Positions 7,406-12,325 of a stretch of 22,294 bases of DNA are shown piece after piece. The notes under the pieces are model-generated. The model was given only the letters and a program-made list of their open reading frames with translations. It ran no database searches and was not told where the DNA came from. Source of the stretch: Candidatus Methylomirabilota bacterium (GTDB lineage Bacteria; Methylomirabilota; Methylomirabilia; Methylomirabilales; CSP1-5); the NCBI GenBank assembly GCA_023249165.1, contig JAHFDE010000014.1:1-22294 (forward strand), in the 5' to 3' direction. Position numbers and translations under genes: made by a program. The first letter of the stretch is position 1, and each line of letters starts with the position of its first letter.

Positions 7406-7538
7406 AGCCTGTCGAAGGAGTTTACCCTGAGCGTGTGCTGAGCCTGTCGAACGGGCCTGCCGTGAGCCCCTCGACTCCGCTCGGGGCAAGCCTGTCGAAG
7501 CAGTGAGCATGTGGTGAGCCTGTCGAACCACTGTCGAA
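7406..7538. repeat. Cluster of AGCCTGTCGAA dispersed-type repeats
   Basis: Four exact copies of AGCCTGTCGAA occur at 7406-7416, 7441-7451, 7489-7499 and 7517-7527, all in the same orientation, plus a shortened CTGTCGAA at 7531-7538. A related hairpin-capable block (CCCCTCGACTCCGCTCGGGG) lies at 7467-7486. Spacing is irregular, so this is neither a CRISPR array nor a simple tandem repeat. Similar GAGCCTGTCGAA sequences are familiar as dispersed intergenic repeats in many environmental genomes. It sits between the divergently oriented kinase and hicB genes; together with the two promoters it fills the non-coding gap 7311-7670. Confidence 0.8.
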
Positions 7539-7541
7539 CGG

Positions 7542-7570
7542 TTGACACCCGGGCGGATGGGGGCTAAGGT
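7542..7570 (+). promoter_or_regulatory. Predicted sigma70-type promoter for hicB
   Basis: A perfect -35 box TTGACA (7542-7547), a 17-bp spacer and a poor -10 box TAAGGT (7565-7570) lie about 100 bp upstream of the hicB start. It begins directly after the last repeat copy. The -35 match is strong and the -10 match weak (3 of 6), so confidence is modest. Confidence 0.4.
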
Positions 7571-7660
7571 ACTGGCAACCTTGAGCCTCGGTGCGGGGAT
7601 GGGCTGAGTGGCAGGGCCGGCGGTGACGTGCGAACGAGAAAAAGCAGAATTACCGGCGAG

Positions 7661-7668
7661 GGAGAAGG
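7661..7668 (+). promoter_or_regulatory. Ribosome binding site fixing the hicB start
   Basis: GGAGAAGG lies two bases before ATG 7671, within a purine-rich run, and decides in favour of this start over the in-frame GTG at 7608. The longer reading would add 21 residues that do not resemble the HicB family. Confidence 0.6.
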
Positions 7669-7670
7669 AA

Positions 7671-7886
7671 ATGAAAAGAGAGTTTACCGCGGTCTTCCAA
7701 AAGCGCGATAAGTGGTACGTGGCGTATGTGGAGGAGATCCCGGGCGTCAACACGCAGGGCCGTACGCTCAAGGAGGCCCGCGCCAATCTCAAGGAAGCAC
7801 TTCAGCTCATCATCGAAGCGAATCGCCAGCTGGCAGCCAAGCGTCGGGGACGGGTGCGCCGTGAGCCAATTGCGGTCGAGGCCTGA
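7671..7886 (+). CDS. hicB: HicB-family antitoxin (short form)
   Basis: A 71-residue protein matching the short HicB-like antitoxin fold: a beta-strand start FTAVFQKRDKWYVAYVEEIPGV, the family's 'G-R-T-L-x-E-A-R-x-N-L-x-E-A-L' helix (GRTLKEARANLKEALQL), then a basic tail. HicB proteins bind and neutralise HicA, an mRNA-cutting toxin encoded next to them. The downstream hicA here is broken (see that entry), so this antitoxin is an orphan in its own locus. This short form lacks an obvious added DNA-binding domain, so autoregulation by itself is uncertain. It lies in a repeat-rich island between two large operons of opposite strand, which suggests acquisition as a mobile stability module. Confidence 0.86.
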   Translation: MKREFTAVFQKRDKWYVAYVEEIPGVNTQGRTLKEARANLKEALQLIIEANRQLAAKRRGRVRREPIAVEA

Positions 7887-7894
7887 GCCGCCAG

Positions 7895-8049
7895 ATGAAG
7901 CGGCGGGAGCTGATCCGGCATCTCCATGCTACTACAATCCGGCAAGCAACCTGACGTCCTCGGTGCCACGTCACCGCGACATAGACGAATTCCTCGCGCG
8001 GAAGATCTGCCGGGACCTCGGTATCCCGGAGCCGAGGAAGTCAAGATGA
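7895..8049 (+). pseudogene. hicA: hicA toxin remnant (internal deletion plus frameshift)
   Basis: Eight bases after the hicB stop an ATG opens the typical HicA start MKRRELIRHL, but this frame hits a stop after 19 codons. In another frame the typical HicA C-terminal half resumes (YYNPASN, then SVPRHRDIDEFLARKICRDL and a GIPEP ending), closing at TGA 8047-8049. The missing middle is the part that normally carries the HGxxLLREGGxH region, including the catalytic His. About 17 residues and the reading frame are lost near 7925-7930. The remnant should give no active toxin. The surviving ends are well conserved, so the break looks recent, or could be an assembly error. Confidence 0.85.
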
Positions 8050-8067
8050 GTCAAGAAGAGACTTGAC
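8050..8067 (+). other. GTCAAG hairpin directly after the hicA remnant
   Basis: GTCAAG (8050-8055), a 6-base loop and CTTGAC (8062-8067) form a perfect 6-bp stem immediately after the hicA stop, and another TCAAG copy lies just before it. It is followed by a C-rich run, not a T-tract, so it is not a standard terminator. It may be a REP-like element; function unknown. Confidence 0.45.
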
Positions 8068-8407
8068 CCCCGGCCCCGCTGGCAGCAAAGGGCTGCAGCC
8101 TGGCGTCGACCTCGACGACAGCGCGGCACTCCTCGACCTGATGGAGCCTGGATCGTCCGCCTTCACGGGGTGTGCAGATCTTTCACGACTCTGCCACCTC
8201 GCAATCCCTCCACGTTTTCAGTGAGTTGCTTCGTAGATGCCTCCCGACCATCGCGGGAGGCTGCAAAAGCTGCACGTTCGCCCTGAAAAGCTTGCCGAGA
8301 GCTAGCGGCTGCGGCGGGTCGCGTTACGGGAATTTCGAAGGGGTAATTCTTTGATTTCACGGGTCCGACCTCCGGGCGCGTGACATTATCTCGCGGATTG
8401 AGCGCCC
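8068..8407. other. Gene-poor intergenic stretch (left part)
   Basis: No convincing gene is seen on either strand. A minus-strand open frame spans 8163-8747, but it has no recognisable domain, a peptide composition typical of chance frames in GC-rich DNA, and it overlaps the start of the activator gene. The only clear structure is the inverted repeat at 8239-8261. Decayed coding sequence related to the hicA remnant cannot be excluded. Confidence 0.5.
8239..8261. promoter_or_regulatory. Perfect 8-bp inverted repeat, candidate activator (UAS) site
   Basis: GCCTCCCG (8239-8246) and CGGGAGGC (8254-8261) are exact inverted copies around a 7-bp centre. The dyad is centred about 170 bp upstream of the sigma54 -12 element at 8422, within the usual distance for enhancer sites bound by sigma54 activators. 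It could equally be an RNA hairpin. Assignment as a binding site for the adjacent activator is inference; no second copy was seen upstream of the 10271 promoter. Confidence 0.3.
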
Positions 8408-8425
8408 TTGGCACATAACTGGCAA
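8408..8425 (+). promoter_or_regulatory. rpoN-dependent: Predicted sigma54 (-24/-12) promoter P1
   Basis: TTGGCAC at the -24 position and TGGCA at -12 give the invariant GG (8410-8411), exactly 10 bp, then GC (8422-8423). Only one base departs from the core TTGC -12 box. Transcription would start near 8435. The first clear gene downstream is the sigma54 activator at 8698, so P1 would give a leader of about 260 bases, or a separate small RNA. Confidence 0.6.
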
Positions 8426-8697
8426 TCCCTCCTATATGGAGTAAGCGATGGACCCGGGGTAGACATAGTACCGAGCCCACCCCCGGCACAATCGAGGGCG
8501 CACCAAACATTGAGACGCCCGCGGGGCGGAGCGCGGCCCGGGAGGGCGTTTTCGGTTTCAGCCCAGTTATTTTCTCGGTCGAAGGGGAATTCGAGTAGAT
8601 CTGCCAGCGGCGAAGAGAGGCATTGTAGCGAATACCGATAGATTGCCGAGCCTCTGCTTCGCAAGGTCGCAACCAACGTGCGGGTTGGAGACAAGCT
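8426..8697 (+). other. Long leader or possible small-RNA region downstream of P1
   Basis: No supported protein gene lies between P1 and the activator start: the first ATG after P1, at 8449, meets a stop after four codons. If P1 is active this stretch would be transcribed as a long 5' leader of the activator mRNA or as a small RNA. I see no T-tract terminator in it. Confidence 0.35.
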
Positions 8698-10116
8698 ATG
8701 GCTGGCACCTTAATCTCCCGAGAGCATCCCCCACCCTCCCCACGCATTCTCGTCCTGGACCTACAGAATCCTGAGCTCGCAGCCCAGGTGCGGGAGATCT
8801 TGCTGGAAGCTGGTGGCTACTCCGTATCTCTGGAGCCTGCGGCGGATCCGTCGGCAGACCTCATCATCCCCATTCTCGCCCCAGGCCTCGACCCTCCTAC
8901 CATCCTCACGGAGCTCCACACCAAGGTCCCAGGGGTGCACCTACTCCCGGTGCTCAACGAGAACCACATCTCGGGGGCCCTCAACCGGCTGCCCCCAGGC
9001 GTGACGGACTTTCTCGTCAGTCCGATACGAGGGCCCGAGCTCCTCGCCAGGGTCCGGCCTCTCCTACCGCTCGACATAAAGGCAGAGACTGAACGAGCCA
9101 AGGTCCGTCTGCAGGACTCTATAGGGCTCGACCGGCTCATGGGAGTGGACCCGGCACTGCAGGCGGTCAAGGAGCAGATTCGGCAAGTCGCTAAGGCCGA
9201 CGTCACTGTCCTTGTGACCGGGGAGACCGGCACCGGCAAGGAACTGACGGCGCAGGCCATCCACTACTTGAGCGGGCGGGCGGCGAAACCCCTCGTTCCC
9301 GTCAACTGCGGCGCCATTCCGCCTGACCTATTCGAGAACGAGCTCTTCGGCCACCACCGGGGGGCCTTCACTGATGCTCGGTCTTACCAACCGGGTCTCA
9401 TCGCGGAGGCGGAGGGAGGGACACTCTTTCTGGACGACATCAACGCCCTGCCCCTCACGGCACAGGCGAAGCTCCTACGTTTCCTCGAGGATCGGACCTA
9501 CCGGCCGCTGGGTTCTCCCCGGAGTGTCAAGGCCGACGTGCGGGTCGTGGCAGCGAGCAACACCGACCTCAGGGAGAAGGCCCGCGCGAGGTCCTTCCGC
9601 GAGGACCTCTTCTATCGCCTGCACGTTGTGATGATCCAGCTCCCGCCTCTGCGGGAGCGGGTGGGCGACATCGGGCTACTGGCGGAGTTTTTTCTGGAGC
9701 GGTGCAAGACGGGGAACGGATGCTGGGGCTTCTCGCCCGAGGCGCTCCATGCCATGCGCGAGTACCACTGGCCCGGTAACGTGCGTGAACTCGAGAATAT
9801 GGTCCGGCAGCTCGTCGTGATGCACCTGCCGAAGCTGATCGGCGCGGCGGACCTCCCCTGGTCGCTTCGACCGTCCGAGCATGCCCCGGATGAGTCGTTC
9901 CGCGCCGCGAAGACCCAGGTCATTGCCCGATTCGAGCGCAGGTATTTGTCGGCGCTCCTCGAAACCCATCACGGCAACATCACACGCGCGGCCCAGGCCG
10001 CACGCCAGGACCGCAGCACATTCCGCCGGCTCATCCGGAAGCATCGCCTGGACCCTTCCATGTGGACAGGCGCTGGTAGACGGAGTGGGGCAAATATTCC
10101 CCACCTCCGGGGTTAG
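8698..10116 (+). CDS. Sigma54-dependent transcriptional activator with degenerate receiver-like domain
   Basis: A 472-residue enhancer-binding protein. The N-terminal part (about 15-125) looks like a receiver domain but lacks the phosphoacceptor Asp: the usual DxxxxD strand reads DLIIPILAP (54-62). The AAA+ core is complete: Walker A GETGTGKE (Gly175, Lys181), sigma54-contacting loop GAFTDA (222-227, Asp in place of the second Gly of GAFTGA), Walker B GGTLFLDDI (Asp246-Asp247) and an arginine-finger region FREDLFYRLHV. A Fis-type helix-turn-helix lies at about 426-447 (GNITRAAQAARQDRSTFRRL). It starts at ATG 8698 with GGAG seven bases upstream. It hydrolyses ATP to open sigma54 promoters; the matching -24/-12 elements at 8408 and 10271 and the Tad genes downstream suggest its targets. 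Without the Asp, control by phosphorylation is unlikely. Confidence 0.93.
   Translation: MAGTLISREHPPPSPRILVLDLQNPELAAQVREILLEAGGYSVSLEPAADPSADLIIPILAPGLDPPTILTELHTKVPGVHLLPVLNENHISGALNRLPPGVTDFLVSPIRGPELLARVRPLLPLDIKAETERAKVRLQDSIGLDRLMGVDPALQAVKEQIRQVAKADVTVLVTGETGTGKELTAQAIHYLSGRAAKPLVPVNCGAIPPDLFENELFGHHRGAFTDARSYQPGLIAEAEGGTLFLDDINALPLTAQAKLLRFLEDRTYRPLGSPRSVKADVRVVAASNTDLREKARARSFREDLFYRLHVVMIQLPPLRERVGDIGLLAEFFLERCKTGNGCWGFSPEALHAMREYHWPGNVRELENMVRQLVVMHLPKLIGAADLPWSLRPSEHAPDESFRAAKTQVIARFERRYLSALLETHHGNITRAAQAARQDRSTFRRLIRKHRLDPSMWTGAGRRSGANIPHLRG
10085..10104 (+). other. Stem-loop at the 3' end of the activator gene
   Basis: GTGGGG (10085-10090), an 8-base AT-rich loop and CCCCAC (10099-10104) make a perfect 6-bp stem that can extend with GGA/TCC around one bulge. 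It lies inside the last codons of the activator gene, just before its stop. No T-tract follows, so it may stabilise or punctuate the transcript; it does not look like a classic terminator. Confidence 0.4.
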
Positions 10117-10186
10117 CCGCCCCCACCGACCGCTCCTTAATCGGATCAATAAGTTATCTCGCTAGGCGCCTCTTTGGACCGGGGTC

Positions 10187-10196
10187 GGTGGCCACC
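10187..10196. promoter_or_regulatory. 10-bp palindrome upstream of sigma54 promoter P2
   Basis: GGTGGCCACC is a perfect palindrome about 80-90 bp upstream of the P2 promoter, in the otherwise gene-free gap 10117-10351. Position fits an activator or accessory-factor site, but short palindromes are common in GC-rich DNA, so this is weak. Confidence 0.2.
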
Positions 10197-10270
10197 CATC
10201 GGCGCCATTCAAAGATACGGTTTCTCCTTCCTCTGCCTTTAAAATCATAGCCTTCCCGAACTCGGACCGC

Positions 10271-10287
10271 CTGGCACTAACCGTGCA
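10271..10287 (+). promoter_or_regulatory. rpoN-dependent: Predicted sigma54 (-24/-12) promoter P2, upstream of the pilus locus
   Basis: CTGGCAC at -24 and GTGCA at -12 give GG (10273-10274), exactly 10 bp, then GC (10285-10286), one base off the TTGCA consensus. Transcription would start near 10298, about 55 bp before the wHTH gene and in line with the Flp/Tad genes. Its place directly after a sigma54 activator gene makes the call more credible. Confidence 0.65.
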
Positions 10288-10351
10288 CTCTTCGTCCCTG
10301 GTAAAGCGTGAGCTGAGGGGCGGCCTGGCCACATCTATCACGGAGAAGCTC

Positions 10352-10630
10352 ATGGGACGACGGGTGTACGAGGCGCAAAGTAAGAAGGAGATTGCCCGGG
10401 AAATTCTCCAGTACCTCATCAATAACCCCCACGCCGAGGACTCCCTTGAAGGGATCGCCAGATGGTGGCTCGAACGGACGCGCATCGAACGAACCGTCGA
10501 TGAGGTGAGGGAGTCGCTAGAAATCCTCTTGGACCGTGGCCTCATTCTGGCTCGGCGGGGGAAAGCGGGGCCGGCCCGGTATCTCATGAACCGGGAAAAA
10601 CAGGGAGAAATCACACAGTTCCTCAAGTGA
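10352..10630 (+). CDS. Small winged-helix-like protein of unknown function
   Basis: A 92-residue charged protein with no signal peptide or membrane segment. Predicted helices (SKKEIAREILQYLINNP, SLEGIARWWLER, VDEVRESLEILLDRGL) followed by a short basic beta-type segment (ILARRGKAGPARYLMN) give the outline of a winged helix. I do not recognise a named family. I start at ATG 10352, preceded by GGAGAAG. The longer frame would begin at GTG 10283, inside the -12 element of the sigma54 promoter, and so could not be translated from that transcript. It is the first gene after P2 and precedes the pilin gene, so it may be a co-regulator or timing factor for pilus expression. That role is inferred from position only. 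Confidence 0.7.
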   Translation: MGRRVYEAQSKKEIAREILQYLINNPHAEDSLEGIARWWLERTRIERTVDEVRESLEILLDRGLILARRGKAGPARYLMNREKQGEITQFLK

Positions 10631-10667
10631 TCACACAGGGGACGAAGGAGGGATGCTATCGGGAAGG

Positions 10668-10693
10668 GGAAAGGGAACCAGGAAAGGGAACCA
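10668..10693 (+). repeat. 13-bp direct repeat in the purine-rich leader before the pilin gene
   Basis: GGAAAGGGAACCA occurs twice back to back (10668-10680 and 10681-10693) within the 119-bp purine-rich gap between the wHTH and pilin genes. A similar purine run lies at 18241-18259 before the unknown secreted-protein gene. It may affect mRNA structure or ribosome access; no promoter of sigma54 type is seen in this gap. Confidence 0.6.
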
Positions 10694-10749
10694 AAGGACA
10701 TCGAATCTATCCAAGACGTGACATCGGATGGGAAGGGGGGGAGACACCA

Positions 10750-10959
10750 ATGTTGAGTATTATTTGGTACGTGCGCCACGGTCCTCGACCACTCTGGAAT
10801 GAGCGGGGGGCCGAGACGGCGGAGTGGATGATCATCGTCGGCCTGCTCACTGCCATCGCGTTAATTATCTACGCCGCGCCTCCCGGTCCGATAGGGACCA
10901 TGCTTACGGCGATCGCCGACGCCGTTAAAACTGCCGTTACCACTTTGCCCGGATTATGA
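10750..10959 (+). CDS. flp: Flp-type (type IVb) pilin
   Basis: A 69-residue prepilin, the likely structural subunit of the Tad pilus. A 20-residue positively charged leader ends in Gly, followed by AETAEWMIIVGLLTAIALII. Cleavage after Gly20 would place Glu at +5, the residue conserved in Flp pilins, and a hydrophobic assembly helix of about 20 residues follows. The usual Tyr at +6 is Trp. The mature protein is about 49 residues, in the normal Flp range. I start at ATG 10750 because a strong GGGGGGGAG site precedes it; an upstream in-frame start at 10627 would spoil the leader. It is the first structural gene of the pilus locus, and a GC-rich hairpin follows its stop. Only one pilin copy is present. 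Confidence 0.88.
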   Translation: MLSIIWYVRHGPRPLWNERGAETAEWMIIVGLLTAIALIIYAAPPGPIGTMLTAIADAVKTAVTTLPGL

Positions 10960-10979
10960 ACGTAGAATCCACTTGGCAG

Positions 10980-11007
10980 CCCGGGGGCTTCGGCAGGGGC
11001 CCTCGGG
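10980..11007 (+). other. Intercistronic hairpin between pilin and tadE
   Basis: CCCGGGGGC (10980-10988) pairs with GCCCTCGGG (10999-11007) over 9 bp with one G-U wobble and a 10-base loop, starting 20 bases after the pilin stop. No T-tract follows. In pilus operons such a structure can protect an abundant pilin mRNA or partly attenuate downstream genes; that role is inferred here. Confidence 0.5.
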
Positions 11008-11033
11008 CCGGCCGTACCGTATAAGGGGTGGCC

Positions 11034-11432
11034 GTGGACCGCACGCGCCAACTGGCTGACCAGCGAGGAGCCTCAATGGTGGAGTTCATCATCGTCCTCC
11101 CGTTCCTCCTCCTGGTCCTTTTTGCGATCGTCGAGCTGAGCCGCGCCTTTCTCACCTTCAATATTGTCACCACCGCGGCCCGGGAGGGGGCCCGGACGGG
11201 GGTCGTCACCGATCCCTTCAGTCCGACCCCCGCCGTCACCCGGATCAACGCGGTCCTCAGCTCGGCCAATCTGGCCCCCACGAGCGTCTCGGTCGTGTGC
11301 GCGGCGCCCTGCCAGGCCGATTCGCCCGTCACGGCGACTGTCAGCGTGACGTTCCAAACAGTCGTGCCAGCTTTCCTGCCGATGCTCGGGAGCCTAACCC
11401 TCACGCAAAGTGCCACGATGCGATACGAATAG
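11034..11432 (+). CDS. tadE: TadE-family pseudopilin
   Basis: A 132-residue TadE-like minor pilin. The N-terminus carries the prepilin-type site RGASMVEFIIVLPFLLLVLF: Gly12 precedes the cut and Glu falls at +5, followed by a hydrophobic helix and the conserved ELSRAFLTFNIVTTAAREGAR block of TadE proteins. The periplasmic part is small, with a Cys pair (CAAPC) that could form a disulfide. I prefer GTG 11034, five bases after an AAGGGG ribosome site; GTG 11028, two codons earlier, would overlap that site. TadE is needed for Tad pilus assembly and is processed by the dedicated prepilin peptidase, which is not encoded in this window. Confidence 0.88.
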   Translation: MDRTRQLADQRGASMVEFIIVLPFLLLVLFAIVELSRAFLTFNIVTTAAREGARTGVVTDPFSPTPAVTRINAVLSSANLAPTSVSVVCAAPCQADSPVTATVSVTFQTVVPAFLPMLGSLTLTQSATMRYE

Positions 11433-11436
11433 GAGG
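11431..11436 (+). promoter_or_regulatory. Consensus Shine-Dalgarno that sets the cpaB start
   Basis: A perfect AGGAGG lies six bases before GTG 11443 and overlaps the last bases of tadE. It decides in favour of 11443 over in-frame starts inside tadE such as 11410. Confidence 0.75.
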
Positions 11437-11442
11437 AGTGCT

Positions 11443-12309
11443 GTGCGTCGCCGACTCGTATTGGTCATATGTTTCGCCTCCCTGGCGGGGCTCGTAGCCG
11501 CCGCCTTTGTATATTTGGCCGTCATGCAGAGGATCACGGTCGAGGCCGGTAAGCAGGGGTCCGAGGAGATCATCGTCGCCGCCGTGAACATGGGAGTCGG
11601 GGAGTCCGTGACGAGTCGCCACGTGAACCTCGCCCTGTGGCCCAAGAGCGCACTGCCTCCGGGCGCTTTGAGGCAGGTCACCCAGGCCGAAGGACGGGTG
11701 GTGCGCAGCTCCATCGTCGCCGGGGAACCCCTGATGGAGACAAAGCTGATCGACAAGGAGGCCGCCACGCGGACCTCGCTCCTCCCGATGCTGGTCCCGG
11801 AGGGCCTCCGGGCGGTGACGATCACTGTTGACAAGGCAGTCGAGGAGAGTGGGTTGATCCAGCCCTACAGCCGTGTGGATGTCCTGGTGAGTTTAACCAA
11901 GGGGAGCGGGGAGCCAATGGCCAAGGTGATCTTGCAAAACGTCCCGGTCATTGCGGCGGGGCAGACCGTCGAGATGCAGGACAAAAAGCCGGTCAAGGTC
12001 ACGACGGTGACCCTCGCCCTCACACCGCAACAAGCGGAGCGCCTGGCACTGGGTCACACCTCGGGGAAGTTGATGCTCGCCACGCGGCATTTCGGCGACA
12101 ACCAGACCGTCGCCACGCCCGGGGTCACTCGGGCGACACTCCTCGGCCAGGAACCGGCCGTCCCAGGGCCGAAGCCGACCGAGGTTCGGGTCGCCGAACA
12201 GCCTCGATCCCCCTCCCACAAGGTTGCGGTCATGCGAGGGGGCAAGGTGACGGATTACCAGTTCACCCAGCGCGCGGGTGATGTGTGGGTTGGCGCCAAC
12301 GTTCCCTGA
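11443..12309 (+). CDS. cpaB: Flp pilus assembly protein CpaB/RcpC
   Basis: A 288-residue periplasmic pilus-assembly protein anchored by one N-terminal helix (about 4-27). An SAF-like domain follows at about 43-105 (VAAVNMGVGESVTSRHV through GRVVRSSIVAGEPL), then the RcpC/CpaB core with the recognisable LVPEGLRAVTITVDKA and YSRVDVLVSL segments, and a Pro-rich tail. The same domain layout occurs in CpaB proteins of Caulobacter-type Tad systems, where the protein is thought to work with the secretin. It begins 11 bp after the tadE stop and is followed 16 bp later by the secretin gene, the usual order. The GTG start is set by a consensus AGGAGG. Confidence 0.93.
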   Translation: MRRRLVLVICFASLAGLVAAAFVYLAVMQRITVEAGKQGSEEIIVAAVNMGVGESVTSRHVNLALWPKSALPPGALRQVTQAEGRVVRSSIVAGEPLMETKLIDKEAATRTSLLPMLVPEGLRAVTITVDKAVEESGLIQPYSRVDVLVSLTKGSGEPMAKVILQNVPVIAAGQTVEMQDKKPVKVTTVTLALTPQQAERLALGHTSGKLMLATRHFGDNQTVATPGVTRATLLGQEPAVPGPKPTEVRVAEQPRSPSHKVAVMRGGKVTDYQFTQRAGDVWVGANVP

Positions 12310-12325
12310 GACCAGGGGAGAGCCT

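Noticed and set aside
7406..7538. Possible CRISPR array
   Set aside because: Repeat units are only 11 bp, spacing is irregular (35, 48 and 28 bp), and no cas genes are nearby.
7608..7670. N-terminal extension of HicB from GTG 7608
   Set aside because: The added residues do not match the family, and a strong GGAGAAGG site fixes ATG 7671.
8239..8300. tRNA-like fold from the inverted repeat and following GCTGCA direct repeat
   Set aside because: No anticodon or T-arm consensus (GGTTCGA...) at the right spacing; only a single hairpin is supported.
8408..8641. 77-residue plus-strand frame beginning at the sigma54 promoter
   Set aside because: Its start codon lies inside the -24 element, it has no ribosome site, and its sequence is low-complexity Ser/Arg/Pro.
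8163..8747. 194-residue minus-strand open frame in the gene-poor region
   Set aside because: It overlaps the activator start, covers the sigma54 promoter and inverted repeat, and shows no family resemblance. A decayed gene cannot be fully excluded.
10085..10104. Rho-independent terminator after the activator gene
   Set aside because: The stem is inside the coding end and is followed by C/G-rich sequence with no T-tract; recorded only as a stem-loop.
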